NCBI GenBank assembly: GCA_937927945.1
Contig: CALEYW010000043.1
Location: 194,531 to 258,530, forward strand
DNA length: 64,000 nt
DNA from: an uncultured candidate division WPS-2 bacterium
Lineage (GTDB): Bacteria > Vulcanimicrobiota > Vulcanimicrobiia > Vulcanimicrobiales > Vulcanimicrobiaceae
Reading direction: 5' to 3'
The position numbers and the translations under genes are program-made. Below are positions 8,528 to 16,508 of the stretch, in pieces (the first letter of the stretch is position 1; each line of letters opens with the position of its first letter). Below the pieces are notes generated by a model. That model searched no databases and had not been told where the DNA came from. It saw only the letters and a program-made list of their open reading frames with translations.

Positions 8528-9136
8528 ATGCGGCTTCCCGCGCTTCCCCTAGTTTTTGCGTACGTGGCGTTCGCCACGACCGGTCTCGCAAGCGCTGACG
8601 AAGGCGACGTGCTGATCCAGGCGGGACACGAAGGCCGCCCGGCGAGTTGCGCGCCGCACCACGTAACGGCGTGCAATCTCGGAACCGGCGCCCAAGGCGC
8701 GCGGGAGCGCGAGTGGACGGTGGTCGTCGCCGACGAGGCGATGCGCACCTTACGGGCCGCGGGCTACGCGGTGCTTCGGCGGCCGGCCGATTACGCCGGT
8801 CGCGACACCGCGCGCGCCGCGGTGTTCATCCATTTCGACGGTGCGCAGCCGTGCGCGAGCGGAGCGTCGCTCGGTTTCCCGGAGACGACGAGCCGCGCCT
8901 TCGTCGACGCGTGGGAACAGCGGTACCGGGCCTGGTTTCCGTATCGCTTCGTCGGGGAGAACTTCACCGTCAACGAACACCACTATTACGGCTTTCGCAA
9001 GGTCGACGCACCGCAGAAGATGCTCATCGAATTCGGCGAGATGACGTGCCCCGAACAGTTTGCGTGGATGGAGCCGCGGCTGCACGAGATGGGCGATCGC
9101 CTCGCCGCGTTTCTGATGGAACAAGTTCCGCGGTGA
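8528..9136 (+). CDS. periplasmic N-acetylmuramoyl-L-alanine amidase-like protein
   Basis: The product (202 aa) starts with a signal peptide (LVFAYVAFATTGLASA). The arrangement fits a divergent Amidase_3 fold: a first metal histidine in LIQAGHEG, a glutamate in AREREW, a second histidine in VFIHFDGA and the late glutamates in LIEFGEMT. Enzymes of this fold cut the bond between muramic acid and the stem peptide in peptidoglycan. The length is shorter than most and no cell-wall binding domain is present. The stop overlaps the next start by four bases (GTGA), so both proteins are probably made together. The specific activity is inferred from the motif spacing only. Confidence 0.65.
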   Translation: MRLPALPLVFAYVAFATTGLASADEGDVLIQAGHEGRPASCAPHHVTACNLGTGAQGAREREWTVVVADEAMRTLRAAGYAVLRRPADYAGRDTARAAVFIHFDGAQPCASGASLGFPETTSRAFVDAWEQRYRAWFPYRFVGENFTVNEHHYYGFRKVDAPQKMLIEFGEMTCPEQFAWMEPRLHEMGDRLAAFLMEQVPR

Positions 9137-10002
9137 AGCGGGGTGCCTTCGTCGCCGGAGCGCTTGCCGCGGGCGCGCTCGCGAGCGGGGCGAGCGCGCA
9201 GCCGACGCTCGACTTGACCAGCGCGGCGCACGCGATCCCGGGTGCGACCGGAATCGTCGTGCGGACGATGGGCGACGGGCCGCCGATCGCCGCGCTGCGC
9301 GCCGGCGAACTCTTCCCGGCGGCGTCGGTGATCAAGCTCGCGATCATGGCGACCGTCTATCGCGCGTACGATGCGGGAACGGCGCATCCGAGCGATCTGG
9401 TCCGCACGCGCGCCGTCGATTTGATCGGAGGATCGGACGTCCTCGCCGGCTCCGCAGCGGGACGCGCATGGTCGCTGGACGCGCTGGTCAAGGCGATGAT
9501 CCACGTCAGCGACAACGCCGCGTCGAACACGCTGATCACCGCCTTCGGCATGGGCACGATCAACGACGCGATGCAGACTGCCGGGATGACGTCATCGCGC
9601 CTCGCGCGGCACTTCGCCGACGTCGTGCCGGCCTGGAAGCGCAGCGAGAACGTCGTCACTCCCGACGACGTCGCGACGCTGCTCTTCTCGATCGAACGCG
9701 GTGCGCGCGAGAGCATCCCGACGATCGCCTCGCCGATGAGCTGCCGCGCGATGATCGACGTGATGCTCGGCAACGACGACGCAACCAAGATCGTGCGCGG
9801 CTTGCCGCCCGGCACGCCGTGCGCGCACAAGACCGGCGAGATCGACGGGACGCGCAACGACGCGGGGATCGTCGATCCGTTCGGCGACGCGCCCTACGTC
9901 ATCGTCGTCCTCACCCGCAACCTGCGCAACTCCGGCGCGGGCAACGCCGGTATCGCCGCGATCACTCGCCGGGTCGACGCGGCGCTGAGAAAAGCCGGCT
10001 GA
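9133..10002 (+). CDS. class A beta-lactamase-fold serine hydrolase
   Basis: The product (289 aa) has a signal peptide (VAGALAAGALASGASA) and the three active-site elements of the penicillin-recognising fold: SVIK (nucleophile Ser and Lys), SDN and KTG. In class A beta-lactamases an omega-loop glutamate (E-x-x-x-N) is needed to release the drug. The corresponding stretch here (RLARHFADVVPAWKR) has none, so this is more likely a penicillin-binding or peptidase-like protein than a resistance enzyme. The GTG start at 9133 overlaps the amidase-like gene's TGA, which decides this start over others in the frame. The context with an amidase suggests cell-wall work. Confidence 0.78.
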   Translation: MKRGAFVAGALAAGALASGASAQPTLDLTSAAHAIPGATGIVVRTMGDGPPIAALRAGELFPAASVIKLAIMATVYRAYDAGTAHPSDLVRTRAVDLIGGSDVLAGSAAGRAWSLDALVKAMIHVSDNAASNTLITAFGMGTINDAMQTAGMTSSRLARHFADVVPAWKRSENVVTPDDVATLLFSIERGARESIPTIASPMSCRAMIDVMLGNDDATKIVRGLPPGTPCAHKTGEIDGTRNDAGIVDPFGDAPYVIVVLTRNLRNSGAGNAGIAAITRRVDAALRKAG

Positions 10003-10049
10003 GCGCGGGATGCAATGGAGCGGGCGTACGACGCCGAACGTCTCCGCGC

Positions 10050-10394
10050 ATGGACCGTCCGCACGCGACCGTCGTGTTGGAGATGTTCTCTGGGCGAACC
10101 GACCCTTCGTGGCAGCTCGACGCAGCGAGGACGGCCGAGCTGCGAGACAAGCTCAACGCCCTTCCGCCCGCACGTGAGCGAACGCTCCCTTCGGCGCCTG
10201 GCCTCGGCTACCGGGGCCTCCACGTCTCCCTGAGCGACGGCACGCAAGGCGAGGTCGTCGAGGGCCGCAGCGGCCGGATCGCGTTCGCGGGGCGAATCTT
10301 GCGCGACGAGCATCGCGCGGTGGAACGCTGGCTGCTCGACACGGCACCGCCCCAGCTCGCTGATCTCGTTCGCTCGGTCAGGGGATCGCCCTAA
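10050..10394 (+). CDS. small protein with FSGR motif, probable N-terminal piece of a longer family
   Basis: The product (114 aa) begins VVLEMFSGRTDPSWQL. This motif is known to me from uncharacterised bacterial and fungal proteins that start with F-S-G-R-P-N-P and continue to a cysteine-containing domain ending in SHKPG. Here the first domain ends at a TAA, and a piece matching the C-terminal end follows at once, so the gene is probably the front of a decayed gene. It might still be translated. The function of the family is unknown. The family link is from memory and should be treated as moderate. Confidence 0.5.
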   Translation: MDRPHATVVLEMFSGRTDPSWQLDAARTAELRDKLNALPPARERTLPSAPGLGYRGLHVSLSDGTQGEVVEGRSGRIAFAGRILRDEHRAVERWLLDTAPPQLADLVRSVRGSP

Positions 10395-10413
10395 CCTTTA
10401 CGCTTGCTCGAAT

Positions 10414-10601
10414 AAGCGATACAACCGAAACCCGTTTCTTCCTCCCTTGAGGGCTGCTGGTCGCACAAGCCCGGCGGCACGGCTGTCCGCAACGTCGACA
10501 ACGCGGGACATCCGATCACCCATCCCAAGACCGCGAACCGCGGACCGTACGTGAACTTCTGCACGTACATGATCACGAACCACGCCGTCGTGATCAGATA
10601 G
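10414..10601 (+). pseudogene. C-terminal remnant of the FSGR/SHKPG protein
   Basis: The frame encodes GCWSHKPGGTAVRNVDNAG, then ITHPKTANRGPYVNFC, before a TAG at 10599-10601. It has no start codon upstream of the conserved block, and a TAA closes the frame just before 10414. The block resembles the conserved end of the family whose beginning is encoded immediately upstream (10050-10394). The central domain is absent, so this looks like a gene with an internal deletion. The last bases overlap the stop of the ornithine cyclodeaminase-like gene on the other strand. Confidence 0.5.
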
Positions 10602-11508
10602 CGCCGGCGATGGCGGCCGCCGCCGCGACGTCTTCGATGCCGAGCCCGAGGGAGACGAAGACGGAGGCGCGTCCGTCGCGCGGGGTCGCTCGTCCGAGCA
10701 TCGTCTCGCCGAGCGAGACGACCCCGTCCCAGGACGCGGCCCCGTCGCCGACGGCAAGCAGGATGTCGCCGGCCTCCGCGCGCGCGGCCGCGACGTCGTC
10801 GACGACGAGCGCGGATTCGCCGACCAGCCGGCCGGGGAGTTCGCGTTTGTGCGCGACGCACGCCCCGATCGCGTTGAGGTGCGCACCGTCGGCGATCGAC
10901 GCGGCGTCGAACAGCGGCTCCGCGCTTGCGGTGCAAGTCGTGATCACGTCGGCATCGCGCACCGCGTCGTCGGCGCTCGCGGCGAACAGCGCAGCGACGC
11001 CGAGCGCGCGTGCCGCGCCGACCAGTCGCTGCGCGCGATCGCGATCCCGCGACCACACCGCGACGTGCCGCAGCAGTCCCGCGCGCGCGAAGGCTTCGAG
11101 ATGCGCGCATCCTTGAACGCCGGCGCCGAGGATCGCATGACGTCCGCGCGCGCGCAGCGCCAACGTGCGGGTTGCGACGACGGAGACCGCCGCGGTGCGG
11201 GCGCGGGTGAGCGCCTCCGCTTCGACCCACGCCGTCGGCGCGCCGGTCGCCGGGTCGAGCAACACGACGACCGCGCGGTGCGTCGGCAGTCCGCGCTGGG
11301 CGTTACCGGGGATCGCCACCACCAATTTGGCGCCGAGCGACGGTTGCGGCAAGGCGCTCCACGCCGGCATCGCCGCGAACCAGACGCCTTCGGCAGTCGT
11401 CAGCGCTGCACGCACCGGACCCTCGCCGTCGCCGGCCGCAGCGGCGCGCAGCGTCGCTTCCATGAGTTCCGGGAGATCGAGCGTGGCCAGCCGCCGCTCG
11501 ACCTCCAA
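10594..11508 (-). CDS. ornithine cyclodeaminase/mu-crystallin family protein
   Basis: The product (304 aa) shows the family pattern: a substrate-binding half with KLVVAIPGN, and a Rossmann NAD(P) site ILGAGVQGCAHLEAF near residue 130. The segment ITTCTASAEPLFD follows in the expected place. Members include ornithine cyclodeaminase, alanine dehydrogenase and imine (ketimine) reductases, so the substrate cannot be named. The start is a TTG at 11508, 14 bases after the cyclophilin stop; no ATG or GTG fits better. The two genes are likely one operon read leftwards. Confidence 0.85.
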   Translation of the reverse strand: MEVERRLATLDLPELMEATLRAAAAGDGEGPVRAALTTAEGVWFAAMPAWSALPQPSLGAKLVVAIPGNAQRGLPTHRAVVVLLDPATGAPTAWVEAEALTRARTAAVSVVATRTLALRARGRHAILGAGVQGCAHLEAFARAGLLRHVAVWSRDRDRAQRLVGAARALGVAALFAASADDAVRDADVITTCTASAEPLFDAASIADGAHLNAIGACVAHKRELPGRLVGESALVVDDVAAARAEAGDILLAVGDGAASWDGVVSLGETMLGRATPRDGRASVFVSLGLGIEDVAAAAAIAGAI

Positions 11509-11522
11509 CTCGTCGAGAACGA

Positions 11523-12020
11523 TCAGGCCGGCGATTCGTCCTCGATGGCGACTTGGACCATCGCATCGCCCGGACGGATCGAATCGACCACCGACTGTCC
11601 TTCGACGACGTGGCCGAACACGGTGTACTGGCGGTTCAGGAACGGCGCGTCGTCGAGGCAGATGTAGAACTGGCTGCCGGCTGAGTTAGGGTTCGAACTG
11701 CGCGCCATCGCGACCGATCCCTTGAGATGCGGCAGCTCGCTGAACTCGGCGTCGAGCGTGTAGCCCGGGCCGCCGGTGCCGTTGCCGACCGGGTCACCGC
11801 CTTGGATCACGAAGCCCGGCTCGACACGATGGAACGTCAAGCCGTCGTAGAATCCGGCGCGCGCCAGCTTGATGAACGCCGCCGAGTGCAGCGGTGCTTC
11901 GTTCGGATAGAATTTGAACACGATCTCGCCCTTGGGCGTCGTGATGCGTGCGAGGGCCGTCTTCGCCTCGGCGGCGAGGGTGGTCAACTCGTCGCCGCTA
12001 GGCTTCGTGTAGGTGGGCAT
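11523..12020 (-). CDS. cyclophilin-type peptidyl-prolyl cis-trans isomerase
   Basis: The product (165 aa) is a single cyclophilin domain with the active-site string FHRVEPGFVIQGGDP and later SAGSQFYICL and the conserved end YTVFGHVVEG. It catalyses proline cis-trans isomerisation in protein folding. There is no signal peptide, so it is expected in the cytoplasm. The ATG at 12020 faces the M28 peptidase gene, with about 80 bases between the divergent starts. Confidence 0.95.
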   Translation of the reverse strand: MPTYTKPSGDELTTLAAEAKTALARITTPKGEIVFKFYPNEAPLHSAAFIKLARAGFYDGLTFHRVEPGFVIQGGDPVGNGTGGPGYTLDAEFSELPHLKGSVAMARSSNPNSAGSQFYICLDDAPFLNRQYTVFGHVVEGQSVVDSIRPGDAMVQVAIEDESPA

Positions 12021-12100
12021 TTCCCGAACCTACGGCGTCGGGGATGCCGGGCCCCGCAGGCGGAAGGCCCGGCCGCGGCTCGCGCGGTACCCGGGCGGGG

Positions 12101-13447
12101 ATGCGTCCTATCCGTCCGCTCCTTGCTGCGTGCGCGCTCCTGCTGTGCTCTACCGGCGCCGGCGCGCAAGTCGCCGCGCCGCCGCTCGACCCCGCCGTCA
12201 CCGCCGCCCTCGCCCGGATCTCCGCTGCAGAGTTGCGCGGGATCGACGAACGTTTAGTTGCGTTCGGAACGCGCTCGACGTTCTCCGAAGGCGCCGGGCC
12301 GAAGCGCGGCGTCTTCGCAGCCCGTGCCTATCTCGTCGAACGCTTCCGCGCCATCGCGCGCAACAGCGGCGGACGGATGACCGTCGCGCTCGACTCGTAC
12401 ACACAGCCGGCAGATCCAAAAAAGCGCGTCCCGCGCGACGTCGTGATCTCCTCGGTCGTGGCGACGCTCAAGGGCGACGACCCGAGCGGGCGCACCTACG
12501 TGATGTCGAGCCACTACGACTCGCGCAACTCCGACAACGACGACGGCGTGCACGACGCACCGGGCGCCGACGACAACGGTTCGGCCACCTCCGCAGTGGT
12601 GGAAGCAGCGCGCGTCCTCGCCGCCGTCCCGCTGCACGCGACCGTGATCTTCGCCTGCTTCGACTCCGAGGAACAAGGGCTCTTCGGCAGCGCGCATTTC
12701 GCGCAAACGCTCACAGACGGGCACGTCGACGTGCAGGGCGACCTGAACAACGACATCATCGGCGCCTCGGTCGGCGACGACGGCGTGAAGCGCGACGACG
12801 TCGTGCGCATCTTCTCCGAAGCGTTGCCGCCCGGCACCGACTCGGCGCGCGTCAACGTGATCGGTGGGGAGAACGACTCGCCCTCGCGCGAGCTGGCGCG
12901 CTTCGCGAAGGAGACCGGCGACGCGTACCCGACCGGACTCCACGGAATGCTCGTGTATCGCGCGGACCGTTTCTTGCGGGGCGGCGATCACGAGTCGTTC
13001 AACGCACAAGGGTTTCCCGCGATCCGCTACGTCGAGCCGGTGGAGACCTTCAATCACCAGCACCAGAACGTGCGGGTCGAGAACGGCGTGCAATACGGCG
13101 ATCTGCTGCAGTACGTCGATTTCGACTACCTGGCGAAGGTGACGCGCTACAACGTCGCCTCGCTCGCGACGCTGGCGCTCGCGCCCGCGCCGCCGAAGGT
13201 CTCGGTGCTCACGAAGGCGCTCACCAACGACACGACGCTCACCTGGAACGCCGTTCCGCGCGCGGTGCGCTACGAAGTTCTGCGACGTTCGACGACCGAC
13301 CCGACCTGGACCAGCGTCGAAGACGTGGGCAACCTCAACGGGGCTACGCTGCACTTCTCGAAGGACAACTGGCTCTTCGGCGTGCGCAGCGTCGACGCCC
13401 AAGGGCACCGTTCGGTCGTCGCCTACCCGACGCCGGTGCGGACGTAG
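12101..13447 (+). CDS. secreted M28 family zinc aminopeptidase
   Basis: The product (448 aa) starts with a signal peptide (LLAACALLLCSTGAGA). The M28 zinc ligands are visible in order: SSHYDS (His, near residue 138), APGADDNGSA (bridging Asp), DSEEQGLFGS (catalytic Glu and ligand Glu), and later ligands near DADHES-like NAQGFP and NHQHQN. The last 90 residues form a fibronectin-III-like domain (TTLTWNAVPRAVRYEVLRR). It should release amino acids from peptides outside the inner membrane. The ATG at 12101 has GCGGGG upstream and fits the signal peptide; an earlier ATG at 12044 would add a Gly/Arg-rich tail and is less likely. Confidence 0.88.
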   Translation: MRPIRPLLAACALLLCSTGAGAQVAAPPLDPAVTAALARISAAELRGIDERLVAFGTRSTFSEGAGPKRGVFAARAYLVERFRAIARNSGGRMTVALDSYTQPADPKKRVPRDVVISSVVATLKGDDPSGRTYVMSSHYDSRNSDNDDGVHDAPGADDNGSATSAVVEAARVLAAVPLHATVIFACFDSEEQGLFGSAHFAQTLTDGHVDVQGDLNNDIIGASVGDDGVKRDDVVRIFSEALPPGTDSARVNVIGGENDSPSRELARFAKETGDAYPTGLHGMLVYRADRFLRGGDHESFNAQGFPAIRYVEPVETFNHQHQNVRVENGVQYGDLLQYVDFDYLAKVTRYNVASLATLALAPAPPKVSVLTKALTNDTTLTWNAVPRAVRYEVLRRSTTDPTWTSVEDVGNLNGATLHFSKDNWLFGVRSVDAQGHRSVVAYPTPVRT

Positions 13448-13454
13448 CGCTGCG

Positions 13455-15026
13455 CTAGAAGTCGTACTCGAGCTGAGCTCGGTTGTACTTGAAGAGCGGC
13501 GGTCCGCCGTACAGGGCCGTGTTTTCGTACGTGCGCGCTCCGTACCGGTAGCGTACGAGCAAACCTTTGTACGGGCCCTTACCGACCGGCCGCATGTACC
13601 ACTGCGCGTCCGCGTCGGTCTCGGCGGTCTGCTGATACCCGAGCGTGAAGCCGTAGTTGTAGTATGCGCGGCTGACGGAGACGATGAGCCGCTTGTCGAT
13701 CGATGTATACGTCGCGGCGAGCTTGGCGCCGTTGCCGGGCGCGCGGCGGTCCGCCAAGCCCTGCGTGAGGCTGGTGCTGAACAGCGGATCGGTCGCGTAC
13801 GAGTCGGTGTACGGGCTGGCCAGGCCGCCATACTCGATCGTCGCGGTACCGTTCCCGTTGTTCACGCACTCCGGCGCGTTCACGGGGAGGAAGTACGGGA
13901 GCGTCGCCCTCGGCTGGGCGGAGACCAGGTATTTGCTGCTGCACGCGATCCCGCTCGGAAGCCGGATCGTCTCGGTCCGCCGCGGGACCGTGTCGTAGCC
14001 CAGGCTGACGGTGATCGTCTTCGTCACCGCTGCGCCGATCTGCGCACCGACGACCGAGCTGTTGATCTTCCCGATCACCGACGCGCCGGTGTTCCGCTCG
14101 ATCCCGCCCTGCACGGCGAACCATGGCTGGGTCCGCTGGTGGACGAAGGTGTACTTGGCATCGAACCAGTCCAGATTCGCAATGTCGCTGAAGTGATACG
14201 CGTAGACGTTCGACGACAAGCCGGCCGGATTGGCGTAGCCGAAGCGGCCGTACTGGAAGCCGGGCGTCGTGACGCCGTTGCCGCCCGGAGAGAAGATATA
14301 CGTCGGCATTCCGGTGTAGCCGAGATTGAACGACGTCAAGAGGGTCTTGTTGTCGAACGTCGAGTTTGTGCGGCTCTCGAAGCGCGTCATGTCCATGACG
14401 TCGACGGAAAAGTTGTTCGGGAGCGTGTAGGCGACATCGATGCCCCGAAACGCCGCCGGTTTGAGTCGCGAGTCCGAGGCGTTCGCCCACGGCGTGTTGA
14501 TGACTTGGTCGCCGATCTTGCCGTAGAGATGGGCATCCTTGTATTGCAGGTAGGCTTCGTAGAACGTGCTCAGCGCGAAGCCGGGGAGCGTGTCGTCGGG
14601 ATTCAGATGCGGCGGCGTCAGGTTACCGCAGGGCGGCGAGGAGTGCGATCGCGGTGACGCGCAGCCGTTGAGCGGGGTGGCGTAGAGATACGACCCGCCG
14701 ACCGAGAACCCGGATTTGCCAAGCCGATAGTCGGCGTGCAGGCTGACTCCGGGCTCGATCGACTGCTGGTTGACCAAGCCGGCCCCGCCGATGCCGCTGC
14801 TGGCGTTCTGGCGCGTGAAGTCGTACAAGCGGACGTAGCCGCGGAAGCTGAAGGGATTCGTCGACGCGGTGGGTCGGGGTGCCGGCGTCGCCGACGGCGT
14901 GGGCGACGGCGCCGGCGAGGTCGTCTGCGCGAACCCTTCGCCGGTGAGCGTCCCCATCGCCGCAGTCAACGCCGTCAGCACGACGAGCAGGCGCGGACGT
15001 GTGGCAAAGAGCGATGTATCTAGCAC
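13455..15026 (-). CDS. outer-membrane porin-like beta-barrel protein
   Basis: The product (523 aa) has a signal peptide and a Pro/Ser/Thr-rich linker near residues 35-55. After FSFRGYVRLYDF come alternating hydrophobic strands rich in Tyr, Gly and Asn. The chain ends in EYDF with a C-terminal phenylalanine, as required for barrel insertion by the BAM machinery. A cysteine pair lies in the loop after YATPLNG. The general architecture fits OprD/alginate-export type porins; the solute cannot be told. It supports a diderm envelope. The gene stands alone, tail-to-tail with the M28 peptidase gene. Confidence 0.75.
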   Translation of the reverse strand: MLDTSLFATRPRLLVVLTALTAAMGTLTGEGFAQTTSPAPSPTPSATPAPRPTASTNPFSFRGYVRLYDFTRQNASSGIGGAGLVNQQSIEPGVSLHADYRLGKSGFSVGGSYLYATPLNGCASPRSHSSPPCGNLTPPHLNPDDTLPGFALSTFYEAYLQYKDAHLYGKIGDQVINTPWANASDSRLKPAAFRGIDVAYTLPNNFSVDVMDMTRFESRTNSTFDNKTLLTSFNLGYTGMPTYIFSPGGNGVTTPGFQYGRFGYANPAGLSSNVYAYHFSDIANLDWFDAKYTFVHQRTQPWFAVQGGIERNTGASVIGKINSSVVGAQIGAAVTKTITVSLGYDTVPRRTETIRLPSGIACSSKYLVSAQPRATLPYFLPVNAPECVNNGNGTATIEYGGLASPYTDSYATDPLFSTSLTQGLADRRAPGNGAKLAATYTSIDKRLIVSVSRAYYNYGFTLGYQQTAETDADAQWYMRPVGKGPYKGLLVRYRYGARTYENTALYGGPPLFKYNRAQLEYDF

Positions 15027-15051
15027 ACGCCAGAGTGTAGCGCGTCCGGAA

Positions 15052-15195
15052 TTACGATGTCGCTAGCGTATCTATCGCTTTTGCGAGCGCGACGTCGCAA
15101 TCCGTGATCGCGATCGATCCGTCGAAGTTCTTTCGGTCGAAGACGCGCTCGAGCGCGGCACCGTCGTTGATCCACCCGGCCGGCGTCTCGATCAT
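15052..15195 (-). CDS. 47-residue ORF coupled to hemL, resembles the start of pterin carbinolamine dehydratase
   Basis: The ATG at 15193-15195 overlaps the hemL stop (ATGA), a common sign of real translation. The product reads GWINDGAALERVFDRKNFDG, then SIAITDCDVALAKAIDTL. This resembles the first half of pterin-4a-carbinolamine dehydratase (tryptophan, then L-x-R-x-F, then FDGSIAF-like), but it stops before the HHP active site. It may be a truncated dehydratase or an unrelated small protein. Folate genes are 13 kb away, so no functional link is claimed. Confidence 0.45.
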   Translation of the reverse strand: MIETPAGWINDGAALERVFDRKNFDGSIAITDCDVALAKAIDTLATS

Positions 15196-16448
15196 ATGAC
15201 GCCCTTCTCGCGCAGTTCGTGCAGGGAGGCGTCGATCGCGGCCGCGGTGAGCGCAACGTCGTCGTCGCCGTGGGCGGTGGAGAGGAACATGACCTCGTTG
15301 TGCGAGGGCGGCAGCAGGACGCCGCGCTCGCGCATCGCGTGGTAGAAAGCGGCGTATGCCGATTGGTCGTCGCGGCCTTGGTCGTCGTACGAGCGAGTAG
15401 GCGGGCCGGTGCGAAACTTGAAGTCGACGATCGATTCCAGCTGCAACACCGCGTAGTCGAGATCGAGCGCGCGCAGCGTGGTCCGGATCGCCTCGGCGAG
15501 GGTGCGCGCGCGCCGCTCCGTCGCGGCGAGCAGGTCGGGTTCGCGATCGAGGTAGTCGAGCACGCGCAGCCCGAGCGCGACCGCGAACGGCATCCCCGCG
15601 TGCGTGCCGCCGGTGAAGCACGGCCCGTCCGGCGCGAGGACGGCCATGATGTCGGCGCGTCCGCCGAACGCCGCGAGCGGAAACCCGCCGCCGAGGATCT
15701 TGCCGACCGTGGTCAGGTCGGGAATGACGCCGACCCGCGCTTGTGCGCCGCCCGGACCCAGCCGCAGCCAGGTGATGATCTCATCGAAGATCAGTACCGC
15801 GCCCAGCCGGTCGGCACGCGCGCGCAGTCCTTCGAGAAAGCCGGGCACGGTTTCGACCAGCCCCATGTTGCCGCAGATCGGCTCGACCAGGATCGCGGCC
15901 AGCCGTCCGCCCACTCGCGCGAGGTGGCGGTCGACGTCGTCGAGGTCGTTGTAGCGCGCGACCGCGAGATCGTCGACGACCGCGCGCGGAATTCCGGACC
16001 GCCGCGCATCCGGCGTCTCGGCCGACGCGCCGGCGTCCTGAAGCGCGAGATCGAAATGCCCGTGGTAGTTCCCGGAAAACTTGAGAACCGCATCGCGGCC
16101 GGTGAACGCGCGAGCGACGCGAATCGCGCTCTGTACGGCCTCGCTGCCGGTCGTCGTGAACCGCAGCCGTTCCATCGACGGCAGGTACGCGTTGATGCGC
16201 GCCGCCAGCGCGAGCTCGTCGGGCGTGGTCGAACCGTACACGGTGCCGCGCGCGGCGAGTGCGTCGAGTCCCGCCGCGAACGGCGGCGTGTGGCCGAACA
16301 GCAGCGGGCCGTACGCCATGACGTAGTCGACGTACCGGCGTCCATGCGCGTCGTACGCGTACGGCCCCTCGGCGCGGACGCACACGAAGGGTTCGCCGCC
16401 GACGCGCCGTCCGGCGCGGACCGGCGAGCTCGCGCCGCCGGCAAGCAC
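15192..16448 (-). CDS. hemL: glutamate-1-semialdehyde 2,1-aminomutase-type enzyme
   Basis: The product (418 aa) belongs to the class III PLP aminotransferases. It shows GGASSPVRA at the N-terminus, TTTGSEAVQSAIRVAR for cofactor binding, LIFDEIITWLR, and the PLP lysine in TVGKILGGGFPLAAFGG near residue 247. HemL moves an amino group within glutamate-1-semialdehyde to give 5-aminolevulinate for haem and related tetrapyrroles. Other class III aminomutases are close relatives, and no other haem gene is nearby, so the call is good but not certain. The GTG at 16448 is the only usual start, yet a strong GGAGGAG lies 35-40 bases upstream in front of ATC codons, so the true start could be further out. 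Confidence 0.78.
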   Translation of the reverse strand: MLAGGASSPVRAGRRVGGEPFVCVRAEGPYAYDAHGRRYVDYVMAYGPLLFGHTPPFAAGLDALAARGTVYGSTTPDELALAARINAYLPSMERLRFTTTGSEAVQSAIRVARAFTGRDAVLKFSGNYHGHFDLALQDAGASAETPDARRSGIPRAVVDDLAVARYNDLDDVDRHLARVGGRLAAILVEPICGNMGLVETVPGFLEGLRARADRLGAVLIFDEIITWLRLGPGGAQARVGVIPDLTTVGKILGGGFPLAAFGGRADIMAVLAPDGPCFTGGTHAGMPFAVALGLRVLDYLDREPDLLAATERRARTLAEAIRTTLRALDLDYAVLQLESIVDFKFRTGPPTRSYDDQGRDDQSAYAAFYHAMRERGVLLPPSHNEVMFLSTAHGDDDVALTAAAIDASLHELREKGVI

Positions 16449-16508
16449 GGCATCGAGGCGAGGTGGGCGTGTGTCGACGATGATCTCCTCCGGAACGCCC
16501 CGACCCGA

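Noticed and set aside
9133..10002. Antibiotic-resistance beta-lactamase
   Set aside because: The omega-loop glutamate needed for turnover is absent and there is no mobile context.
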